From: Streptomyces spectabilis
GTDB taxonomy: Bacteria > Actinomycetota > Actinomycetes > Streptomycetales > Streptomycetaceae
Length of the DNA: 64,000 nucleotides
Direction of reading: 5' to 3'
NCBI RefSeq assembly: GCF_008704795.1
Contig: NZ_CP023690.1
Span: 4,474,501 to 4,538,500, forward strand
Part shown: positions 40,606-48,001 of the stretch, piece by piece
How positions within the stretch are numbered: position 1 is the stretch's first letter
Layout of the letters: each line of letters starts with the position of its first letter
Made by a program: the position numbers and the translations under genes
The notes under the pieces: generated by a model
Database searches by the model: none
The model's input: only the letters and a program-made list of their open reading frames with translations
What the model was told of the DNA's origin: nothing

Positions 40606-42608
40606 GCTGAGACTTCCTCCCGAGACGTGGGTTCCTGGCCTGATGCCTGGCCTGATGCCTGCGCTGATTCCTCTGCTGATTCCTCTACTGATTCCTCTAC
40701 TGATTCCTCTGCTGATTCCCGTACTGACTCCTGTACGACGGCGAGGAGCGCGCCCATCTCCACCTGTCGGCCCGGCTCCGCGTGCAGCGCGGTGAGCGTG
40801 CCGGACGCGGGGGCGGTGACGCGGTGCTCCATCTTCATGGCCTCCAGCCAGATCAGCGGCTGCCCCGCCGTGACCTCGGCGCCCACCGCAAGCCCCTCGG
40901 CCACCCGGACGACCGTCCCCGGCATGGGCGCGAGCAGGGAGCCGGGCTCCTGCCGGACGGTGGGCTCCGGGAGCGGGGGCAGCGCCACGAGGGTCACGTT
41001 CCCGACGTGGACCCGGCCGGAGTCGTCGTAGCGGGAGACCGTGAACTCCCGTCGTACGCCGTCGACTTCGAGGACCACGCGGTCGGGGGCGACGGCGAGG
41101 ACGCGGACGCCGTCCGCCCGGAGGCCGTCCCTGGTGTGCGTGTACCGCACCTCGTGCTCGGTGCCGTCGGCCGCGTCGCGGTACCGCTTCACCTGCGGCT
41201 GCGAGCGCAGGTTGCGCCAGCCGCCGAAGCGGGACCGGCCGCGCGATTCGGCAAGGGCGGCGGCCAGCGGGGCGTACCGGACCTGCGGGCCCGCGTCGTC
41301 GGGCCCTGTCAGCTCGGGCAGGTGCCGGTCGTAGAAGGACGTGTCCACGCGCCCGGCGGCGAACTCGGGGTGGCGCAGCGAGCGGACGAGCAACTCGCGG
41401 TTGGTGACGGGCCCGTGGACCACGGTCCGCTCCAGGGCGCCCGCCAGCTTGCGGACGGCTTCGGCGCGCGTGGGCGCGTACGCGACGACCTTCGCCAGCA
41501 TGGCGTCGTAGTGCACGCCGATGGTGTCGCCGCCGGCGTAGCCCGTGTCCAGGCGCACCCCGTCGGGCACGGCGAGGCGGTGCAGGGTGCCGGTCTGCGG
41601 GGCCCACCCGGCCGCCGGGTCCTCCGCGTACAGACGGGCCTCGACGGCGTGTCCGACGGGCCGGGGCGGGTGCGGCCCCTGAAGGGCGTGGCCCTCGGCG
41701 ACGCGGATCTGGAGCGCCACCAGGTCGACCCCGCACACCTCCTCCGTCACGGGGTGCTCGACCTGGAGGCGGGTGTTCATCTCCAGGAAGTGCGGGGTGC
41801 CGTCCGCGGCGAGCAGGAACTCGACGGTGCCCGCGCCCCGGTAGCCGACCTTGTGGGCCGCGCGCGTGGCCAGTTCGTGGAGGCGCTCGACGAGCGCGTC
41901 GGGCAGGCCGGGCGCCGGGGCCTCCTCGATGACCTTCTGGTGGCGGCGCTGGAGGGAGCAGTCGCGCGTCCCGAGGGGCCACACGGTGCCGTGCGCGTCG
42001 GCGAGGAGCTGCACCTCCACGTGCCGCCCACCCTCCACATAGGGCTCGACGAACACCTCGCCGTCACCGAAGGCGCTCGCCGCCTCCGCCGACGCGGCAG
42101 CCAACTCGCCCGCGAGGTCGGCGAGTTCCCGTACGACGCGCATGCCGCGGCCGCCGCCTCCGGCCGCCGCCTTCACCAGGACGGGCAGATCGGCGCCGGT
42201 GACATCCGCCGGGGCGAGCGGCGCGATCCCCATCAGCTCCTTCGCCCGGGTCTTGGAGGCCATCGCCTCGATGGCCTCCGGGGGCGGCCCGATCCAGGTG
42301 AGCCCCGCGTCGACGACCTCGCGGGCGAACGCGGCGTTCTCGGAGAGGAAGCCGTAGCCGGGGTGGACCGCGTCCGTGCCCGTGGTCCGCGCGGCCGCCA
42401 CGATCAGGTCGCCGCGCAGATAGGTCGCGGCCGGGGCCGCGCCGGGCAGGCGTACGGCCTCGTCGGCGGCGCGGACGTGCAGGGCGTCGGCATCGGCGTC
42501 GGAGTACACGGCGACGGTGGCGATGCCGAGCTCCCGGCAGGTGCGGAAGACCCGGACGGCGATCTCGCCCCGGTTGGCCACGAGCAGCTTCGAGATCACG
42601 GGGACCAC
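40602..42608 (-). CDS. Acyl-CoA carboxylase alpha subunit (biotin carboxylase + BCCP)
   Basis: A 668-aa biotin-dependent carboxylase alpha chain: biotin carboxylase domain (about 5-450; KLLVANRGEIAVRVFRTCRELGI, VKAAAGGGGRGMRVV, HFLEMNTRLQVEHPVTEEV) and C-terminal biotinyl domain with the biotinylated lysine in EAMKMEH (about 588). After it comes an unusual acidic tail built from 12-bp repeats (E-S-[AV]-E units, plus strand 40664-40735). Start GTG 42608 is one base after the carboxyltransferase stop. This chain and the next form the carboxylase of the operon, equivalent to LiuD/AtuF. Confidence 0.95.
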   Translation of the reverse strand: MVPVISKLLVANRGEIAVRVFRTCRELGIATVAVYSDADADALHVRAADEAVRLPGAAPAATYLRGDLIVAAARTTGTDAVHPGYGFLSENAAFAREVVDAGLTWIGPPPEAIEAMASKTRAKELMGIAPLAPADVTGADLPVLVKAAAGGGGRGMRVVRELADLAGELAAASAEAASAFGDGEVFVEPYVEGGRHVEVQLLADAHGTVWPLGTRDCSLQRRHQKVIEEAPAPGLPDALVERLHELATRAAHKVGYRGAGTVEFLLAADGTPHFLEMNTRLQVEHPVTEEVCGVDLVALQIRVAEGHALQGPHPPRPVGHAVEARLYAEDPAAGWAPQTGTLHRLAVPDGVRLDTGYAGGDTIGVHYDAMLAKVVAYAPTRAEAVRKLAGALERTVVHGPVTNRELLVRSLRHPEFAAGRVDTSFYDRHLPELTGPDDAGPQVRYAPLAAALAESRGRSRFGGWRNLRSQPQVKRYRDAADGTEHEVRYTHTRDGLRADGVRVLAVAPDRVVLEVDGVRREFTVSRYDDSGRVHVGNVTLVALPPLPEPTVRQEPGSLLAPMPGTVVRVAEGLAVGAEVTAGQPLIWLEAMKMEHRVTAPASGTLTALHAEPGRQVEMGALLAVVQESVRESAEESVEESVEESAEESAQASGQASGQEPTSREEVSA
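40664..40735. repeat. 12-bp tandem repeat inside the carboxylase alpha gene
   Basis: Six units of CTGATTCCTCTR (last two diverged) at 40664-40735, preceded by two related units with GCCT near 40637-40660. Translated on the minus strand they give four-residue repeats E-S-[AV]-E following the biotinyl domain. Repeat number is likely to vary among strains. Confidence 0.8.
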
Positions 42609-42609
42609 C

Positions 42610-44208
42610 TCACATCCGGAAGACGCCGAAGCCGCCGCGCGCGCCTTCGTAGGGGGCTGTGTGCAGGGCCGAGAGGCAGATGCCGAGGACGGTGCGGGTG
42701 TCGCGCGGGTCGATCACGCCGTCGTCGTAGAGCCGCCCGGAGAGGAACATCGGCAGCGACTCCGCCTCGATCTGCTGCTCCACCATGGCGCGCAGGGCCG
42801 CGTCGGCCTCCTCGTCGTAGGGCTGTCCCTTCGCCGCGGCCGACTGCCGGGCGACGATCGACAGGACGCCCGCGAGCTGCTGCGGGCCCATGACGGCCGA
42901 CTTGGCGCCGGGCCAGGCGAAGAGGAAGCGGGGGTCGTAGGCGCGGCCGCACATGCCGTAGTGCCCGGCTCCGTAGGAGGCGCCCATGAGCACGGACAGG
43001 TGCGGGACCTTCGAGTTGCTCACCGCGTTGATCATCATCGAGCCGTGCTTGATGATGCCGCCCTGCTCGTACTCCTTGCCGACCATGTAGCCGGTGGTGT
43101 TGTGCAGGAAGAGCAGCGGGATGTCGCGCTGGTTGGCGAGCTGGATGAACTGCGCGGCCTTCTGCGACTCCTCGCTGAACAGCACGCCCTGGGCGTTGGC
43201 GAGGATCCCCACGGGATAGCCGTGCAGGCGCGCCCAGCCGGTGGTGAGCGAAGTCCCGTACAAGGGCTTGAACTCGTCGAAGTCGGAGCCGTCGACGATC
43301 CGGGCGATGACCTCGCGCGGGTCGAAGGGGGTGCGCAGATCGCCCGGGACGACGCCGAGGAGTTCGTCGGCGTCGTACTTCGGGGGCTCGGCGGGCGGCG
43401 GATCGGCGTACGCCTTGCGCCAGTTGAGGCGGGCGACGACCCGGCGGGTGCGGCGGAGCGCGTCGTGCTCGTCCTGCGCGAGGTAGTCCGCGAGCCCCGA
43501 GGTGCGGGCGTGCATCTCGGCGCCGCCGAGCGACTCGTCGTCGCTCTCCTCCCCGGTGGCCATCTTCACCAGGGGCGGGCCGCCGAGGAACACCTTCGCC
43601 CGCTCCTTGACCATGATCACGTGGTCGCACATGCCGGGTACGTAGGCACCGCCCGCGGTGGAGTTGCCGAAGACGACGGCGATGGTCGGGACGCCCGCCG
43701 CCGAGGCCTGCGTGAGGTGTTTGAACAGGGCGCCGCCCGGGATGAAGATGTCCTTCTGCGAGGGCAGGTCGGCGCCGCCGGACTCCACGAGGTGGATCGA
43801 GGGGAGCCGGTTCGCCTGCCCGATCTCGTGGGCGCGGAAGGCCTTCTTCAGCGTCCAGGGGTTGCTGGCGCCGCCGCGCACGGTCGGGTCGTTGGCGGTG
43901 ATGAGGCACTCGACGCCCTCGACGACGCCGATCCCGGTCACCATCGAGGCGCCGACGGGGTACTCGCTGCCCCAGGCGGCAAGGGGGGACAGTTCGAGGA
44001 AGGGCGTGTCGGGGTCGAGCAGCAGCTCGATCCGCTCCCGGGCGAGGAGCTTGCCCCGCTCGCGGTGCCGCCGGACGTACTTCTCGCCGCCGCCCTCCAG
44101 GGCCTTGGCCTGCTCGGCGTCGAGTTCGGCGAGCTTGGCGAGCATGGCCTCGCGGTGGGCGGCGTACTCGGGGCTCGCGGTGTCGAGCGCGGACGCGAGG
44201 ACGGTCAC
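42610..44208 (-). CDS. Acyl-CoA carboxylase beta subunit (carboxyltransferase)
   Basis: A 532-aa carboxyltransferase: [27 protein letters not shown] near 55, [29 protein letters not shown], then the two oxyanion regions [14 protein letters not shown] and [20 protein letters not shown]. The pattern [23 protein letters not shown] and [14 protein letters not shown] fits the methylcrotonyl/geranyl-CoA carboxylase beta group (LiuB/AtuC) better than propionyl-CoA carboxylases. GTG 44208 overlaps the AtuA-family stop (GTGA). It pairs with the alpha subunit encoded immediately downstream. Confidence 0.93.
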   Translation of the reverse strand: MTVLASALDTASPEYAAHREAMLAKLAELDAEQAKALEGGGEKYVRRHRERGKLLARERIELLLDPDTPFLELSPLAAWGSEYPVGASMVTGIGVVEGVECLITANDPTVRGGASNPWTLKKAFRAHEIGQANRLPSIHLVESGGADLPSQKDIFIPGGALFKHLTQASAAGVPTIAVVFGNSTAGGAYVPGMCDHVIMVKERAKVFLGGPPLVKMATGEESDDESLGGAEMHARTSGLADYLAQDEHDALRRTRRVVARLNWRKAYADPPPAEPPKYDADELLGVVPGDLRTPFDPREVIARIVDGSDFDEFKPLYGTSLTTGWARLHGYPVGILANAQGVLFSEESQKAAQFIQLANQRDIPLLFLHNTTGYMVGKEYEQGGIIKHGSMMINAVSNSKVPHLSVLMGASYGAGHYGMCGRAYDPRFLFAWPGAKSAVMGPQQLAGVLSIVARQSAAAKGQPYDEEADAALRAMVEQQIEAESLPMFLSGRLYDDGVIDPRDTRTVLGICLSALHTAPYEGARGGFGVFRM

Positions 44209-45908
44209 AGGAGCACCTCCGGGATGTCCAGGTACCGGGAGCGCAGCCATTCGGCGAGGCCCTTGGCCTGGGGGTCGAAGCGGGACCGCGAGGCGACGCC
44301 CTCGCCGAGGATGCCGTGGACGGTGAAGTTGAGGGCGCGGAGGTTCGGCAGCAGGTGCCGGGTGACCTTCAGCGGCCCGCTCTCGGGGATCAGCTCCTGG
44401 AAGGCGTCGGCCGTCAGACGGTGGGCCAGCCACCGCCACGCCTCGTCGGTGCGCGCCCACACCCCGACGTTCGCGTCGCCGCCCTTGTCGCCGCTGCGGG
44501 CGCCCGCCACGTACCCGAGCGGAACCCTGCGGGTCGGTCCCGCGTGCGCCAACGGCTCGGGCAGGGGCGGCGGTTCGGCGTCGGCCAGGTCGCGGGTCCC
44601 GGCCGCCGCCGGTATCTCCAGGCGCCGCCCGTCCGGGAGGACCGCGACGTGCCGTACGGTGCCGGCCGGGACGTAGGCCGCCTCGAAGACCCCGTACGGC
44701 GTGCCCTTGCCGGGCGGGGCCGTGACGTGGAAGCCCGGGTAGCTGCCGAGGGCGAGCTCCACCGCGGCGCCGCTGAGGGCGCGGCCGACCGCCGCCGCGT
44801 CGGGGTCGCGGACGACGAGGCGGAGCAGGGCGCTCGCGCTCTCCTCGGTCGCGGCGTCGCGGTGGTCGGTGCGGGCCAGCTCCCAACGCACCTCGGCCGG
44901 GCGCGACTTGGCGCTGCCGAGGGCGTCCTCGACCTGGGCGCGGACCAGCTCGGCCTTGGCGTCGACGTCGAGTCCCGTGAGCACGAACACGACCTCGTTG
45001 CGGTAGCCGCCCAGGCGGGACAGGCCGACCTTGAGGGCGGGGGGCGGCGGCTCGCCGACGACCCCCTCGACCCGGACGCGGTCCGGCCCCTCCTGGCGCA
45101 GCCGCACCGAGTCCAGGCGCGCGGTGACGTCGGGGCCCGCGTACCGGGCGCCGGAGGTCTCGTACAGGAGTTGCGCGGTGACCGTGCCGACGTCCACGAC
45201 GCCGCCCGTGGCGGCGTGCTTGGTGATGACGCAGGAGCCGTCCGCGTGCACCTCGGCGAGCGGGAAGCCGGGGCGGCGCAGGGCGGCGGGGTCGTGCTCG
45301 GTGAAGAACGCGTAGTTGCCGCCGGTCGCCTGGGTGCCGCACTCCAGGATGTGCCCGGCGACGACGGCGCCCGCGAGTGCGTCGTACGCGTCCGGGGCCC
45401 AGCCGAAGTGGGCGGCGGCGGGCCCGGTGACGAGGGCGGCGTCGGTGACGCGCCCGGTCACCACGACGTCGGCGCCCGCGCGCAGGGCCTCGGCGATGCC
45501 GAAACCGCCGAGGTAGGCGTGGGCGGTGAGGGCGCCGGGGAAGCGGGCGCCCAGGTCGTCGCCCTCCACGTGCGCCACGCGCGTGGGCAGGCCGAAGCGG
45601 GCGGCCGCCGTGCGCAGGGCCTTGGCGAGTCCGGCCGGGTTCAGGCCGCCCGCGTTGGCGACGATGCGGACGCCCCGGTCGTGGGCCTCGCCCAGGCACT
45701 CCTCCATCTGCTTCAGGAAGGTCTTGGCGTAGCCGAGGTCGGGGTCCTTGAGGCGGTCGCGGCCCAGGATGAGCATGGTCAGCTCGGCGAGGTAGTCACC
45801 GGTCAGGACGTCGAGGGGGCCGCCGGTGAGCATCTCGCGCACGGCGTCGAAGCGGTCGCCGTAGAAGCCGGAGGCGTTGCCGACGCGCAGGGGTCCGGGG
45901 GCCGTCAC
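44205..45908 (-). CDS. Acyclic terpene utilization AtuA family protein (DUF1446)
   Basis: A 567-aa protein of the AtuA/DUF1446 family: [41 protein letters not shown] at the N-terminus, [55 protein letters not shown], and [19 protein letters not shown] toward the C-terminus. AtuA is required for citronellol/geraniol catabolism in Pseudomonas, but its chemistry is unknown. GTG 45908 overlaps the upstream stop. The C-terminal ~100 residues correspond to the small domain that in some genomes is a separate protein. Its presence distinguishes this operon from a plain leucine-degradation cluster. Confidence 0.92.
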   Translation of the reverse strand: MTAPGPLRVGNASGFYGDRFDAVREMLTGGPLDVLTGDYLAELTMLILGRDRLKDPDLGYAKTFLKQMEECLGEAHDRGVRIVANAGGLNPAGLAKALRTAAARFGLPTRVAHVEGDDLGARFPGALTAHAYLGGFGIAEALRAGADVVVTGRVTDAALVTGPAAAHFGWAPDAYDALAGAVVAGHILECGTQATGGNYAFFTEHDPAALRRPGFPLAEVHADGSCVITKHAATGGVVDVGTVTAQLLYETSGARYAGPDVTARLDSVRLRQEGPDRVRVEGVVGEPPPPALKVGLSRLGGYRNEVVFVLTGLDVDAKAELVRAQVEDALGSAKSRPAEVRWELARTDHRDAATEESASALLRLVVRDPDAAAVGRALSGAAVELALGSYPGFHVTAPPGKGTPYGVFEAAYVPAGTVRHVAVLPDGRRLEIPAAAGTRDLADAEPPPLPEPLAHAGPTRRVPLGYVAGARSGDKGGDANVGVWARTDEAWRWLAHRLTADAFQELIPESGPLKVTRHLLPNLRALNFTVHGILGEGVASRSRFDPQAKGLAEWLRSRYLDIPEVLL

Positions 45909-46708
45909 CCCCGCCCGCCCTTCGGCGCGCGCCCGGCGCCGGGTGGGCCCGCGAACGCCTGGGCGATGTCCAGCCAGCGGTCGGCGGCGACGCCCTCCGC
46001 GCGGACGGCGAGGTCGTCGCGGTGCGCGCGCCGGGTGACCAGGAGGCAGAAGTCGAGCGCGGGCCCGGTGACGCGCTGGGCGGCGTCCTTCGGCCCGTAC
46101 GTCCACAGCGAGCCGTCCGGGGCGGTGAGTTCGACGCGGAACTCCTCGCCGGGGGCGTCGAGTCCGCGCACGGCGTGGGCATAGTCCCGCGCCCGCACCC
46201 CGATCCGGGCGACGTGCCTCAGACGGGCCGTGGGGGCGCGCGTCACGCCGAGCGCCTCGGCGAGGTCCTGGCCGTGGGCCCAGGTCTCCATGAGCCGCGC
46301 GGTCGCGACGGCCGCGGGCGACATGGGCGGCCCGTACCAGGGGAAGCGGGCCTCGGGCGGGGCGGCGCGCAGGGCCCGCTGGAGCGCGTCGCGGCCGGTG
46401 CGCCAGCTCTTGAGGAGCGCGGCGGGCGCCTTGGCCGCGCCCTCGCGGGCACCGTCGTCGACGAAGGTGTCCGGCGCCTTCAGGGCGGCGGCCGCCTGCG
46501 CGGCGAACCCGTCGGGGTCGGTCGCGGCGAGCAGCGCGGCCCGGTCGGTCCAGGCGAGGTGCGCGATCTGGTGGGCGACGGTCCAGCCGGGCGCGGGCGT
46601 GGGCAGGGACCACCGCTCGGGCTCCAAGGCGTCGACGAGGCGGTCGAGTTCGTCGCTCTCGTCGCGCAGATCGTCGAGTACGCCGATGACGGCGCGGGCG
46701 TCGGACAC
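45905..46708 (-). CDS. TIGR03084 family metal-binding protein (DinB-like)
   Basis: A 267-aa DinB/MDMPI-fold protein: VLDDLRDESDELDRLVDALEPERWSLPTPAPGWTVAHQIAHLAWTDRAAL (about 9-58, with the first metal-site His) and later METWAHGQDLAEALG (second His region), followed by a C-terminal domain LRHVARIGVRARDYAH. This family habitually precedes AtuA homologues in actinobacteria. Mycothiol-dependent or other metal chemistry is likely but unproven. GTG 46708 is the first gene of the seven-gene operon, downstream of two inverted repeats. Confidence 0.9.
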   Translation of the reverse strand: MSDARAVIGVLDDLRDESDELDRLVDALEPERWSLPTPAPGWTVAHQIAHLAWTDRAALLAATDPDGFAAQAAAALKAPDTFVDDGAREGAAKAPAALLKSWRTGRDALQRALRAAPPEARFPWYGPPMSPAAVATARLMETWAHGQDLAEALGVTRAPTARLRHVARIGVRARDYAHAVRGLDAPGEEFRVELTAPDGSLWTYGPKDAAQRVTGPALDFCLLVTRRAHRDDLAVRAEGVAADRWLDIAQAFAGPPGAGRAPKGGRG

Positions 46709-46721
46709 GGTGCGCTCCCCT

Positions 46722-46743
46722 CAGGGCACGGCGGTGTGCCCTG
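46722..46743. promoter_or_regulatory. Inverted repeat at the operon start (CAGGGCAC-N6-GTGCCCTG)
   Basis: CAGGGCAC (46722-46729) and GTGCCCTG (46736-46743) are exact inverses spaced by six bases, 14 bp upstream of the TIGR03084 gene start. It could be an operator or an mRNA hairpin near the ribosome-binding region. Confidence 0.45.
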
Positions 46744-46768
46744 GGAGCATGGCAGCGCCCGGAGAAAC

Positions 46769-46787
46769 AATCAAGCGTGCTTGGATT
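46769..46787. promoter_or_regulatory. Candidate TetR operator AATCAAGCGTGCTTGGATT
   Basis: A near-perfect palindrome with core CAAGC-GT-GCTTG, the size and symmetry of a TetR-family site, in an AT-rich patch 61 bp upstream of the operon start. It overlaps the stop codon of the EamA gene, the only other space available for a promoter. Confidence 0.5.
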
Positions 46788-47868
46788 ATTTTTCCGGGGT
46801 CGCCGGGGTCGCCGGACCCTCCTCGACCGGAGCCTCCGACGGGGCCGAACTCGCCCGCGCCGCACCGCCCTTGGACTCCTCCGGGAGCCCCTTCGCCCTG
46901 CCGCGCCCCACCTGGGTGCGCACCGCGCCCATGCTCGCGGCGATGACCAGGGTGATGGCCAGGCCCTCGACGAGGGTCAGGCCCTGGTCGAGGATGAGGA
47001 ACCCGGCCACCGCGGCGATGGCCGGCTCCAGGCTCATCATGACCGCGAAGGTGGACGCGGGCAGGCGCCTGAGGGCGAGGAGTTCGAGGGTGTAGGGCAG
47101 CACGGAGGACATCAGGGCGACGGCCGCGGCGAGGCCGAGGGTGCTGGGCACGGTGAGCTTCGAGCCGGACTCCGCGATGCCGAGCGGGAGCGCGAGCACG
47201 GCGCCGACGGCCATGGCCAGGGCGAGCCCGTCGGCCTGCGGGAAGCGGCGGCCGGTGCGGGCGCTGAAGACGATGTACACCGCCCAGGCGGCCCCCGCGG
47301 CGAGTGCGTAGGCGACGCCGACCCGGTCGAGGCCGCCGAAGCCGCCGCCCCCGCCCAGCAGGAAGACGCCGCAGAGGGCGAGCCCCGCCCAGACCACGTT
47401 CACCAGGCGGCGGGACGCGAGGACGGAGAGCGCGAGCGGGCCGAGCACTTCGAGGGTGACGGCCGGGCCGAGCGGGATGCGGGCGACGGCCTGGTAGAAG
47501 AGGCCGTTCATGGCGGCCAGCGTGGCGCCGAAGGCCAGGACCGTGCCCCAGTCGGCGCGCGAGTGCCCACGCACGCGCGGCCGGCACACGACGAGGAGGA
47601 TCACGGCGGCGAAGAGGAGCCGCAGCGTCACGATGCCGAGCGCGCCCGCGCGCGGCATCAGACTGACCGCGACGGCCCCGCCGAACTGCACGGAGACGCA
47701 GCCCGCGAGCACCAGCCCGATGGGCCCGAGCCCGGCCCCCCGCGCGGCGCCGCCCTGGTCGGCGGGCGCGATGCCCGCGGGTGCGGCGTCGGCCACCCCC
47801 GCCGCCTCCGGCTGCGCCACTGTGGCAGGGGCGGCCACGGCCGCCCGATCCGTCCGGGATACGTTCAC
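46786..47868 (-). CDS. EamA/RhtA-like DMT-family transporter
   Basis: A 360-aa drug/metabolite exporter with ten predicted helices in two EamA repeats (GPIGLVLAGCVSVQFGGAVAVSLM... and AYALAAGAAWAVYIVFSARTGRRF...). The conserved LPYTLELLALRRLPASTFAVMMSLEPAIAAVAGFLILDQ fits RhtA-like threonine/homoserine exporters. The N-terminal ~45 residues are a disordered Ala/Pro-rich tail and the C-terminus is also unstructured. GTG 47868 is the start. It lies 77 bp upstream of the AtuA operon on the same strand, but the operator-like palindrome between them suggests separate control. Confidence 0.9.
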   Translation of the reverse strand: MNVSRTDRAAVAAPATVAQPEAAGVADAAPAGIAPADQGGAARGAGLGPIGLVLAGCVSVQFGGAVAVSLMPRAGALGIVTLRLLFAAVILLVVCRPRVRGHSRADWGTVLAFGATLAAMNGLFYQAVARIPLGPAVTLEVLGPLALSVLASRRLVNVVWAGLALCGVFLLGGGGGFGGLDRVGVAYALAAGAAWAVYIVFSARTGRRFPQADGLALAMAVGAVLALPLGIAESGSKLTVPSTLGLAAAVALMSSVLPYTLELLALRRLPASTFAVMMSLEPAIAAVAGFLILDQGLTLVEGLAITLVIAASMGAVRTQVGRGRAKGLPEESKGGAARASSAPSEAPVEEGPATPATPEK

Positions 47869-48001
47869 ATCAAGCCCGCCTCACAGTCCATCCTCCTGCA
47901 CCCTCTCGTACAAGGTAATGGACCATGCCGGGGATGTCGAAGGTGTTCGCGGCGTACGGAGCCGGGCGGGGGCCGATGCGCCCCGTCGGCCGGGGCCCCG
48001 G

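Noticed and set aside
46722..46743. Rho-independent terminator of the EamA gene
   Set aside because: The inverted repeat has no T-tract and lies just upstream of the next gene's start on the same strand, so an operator or leader structure is more likely.
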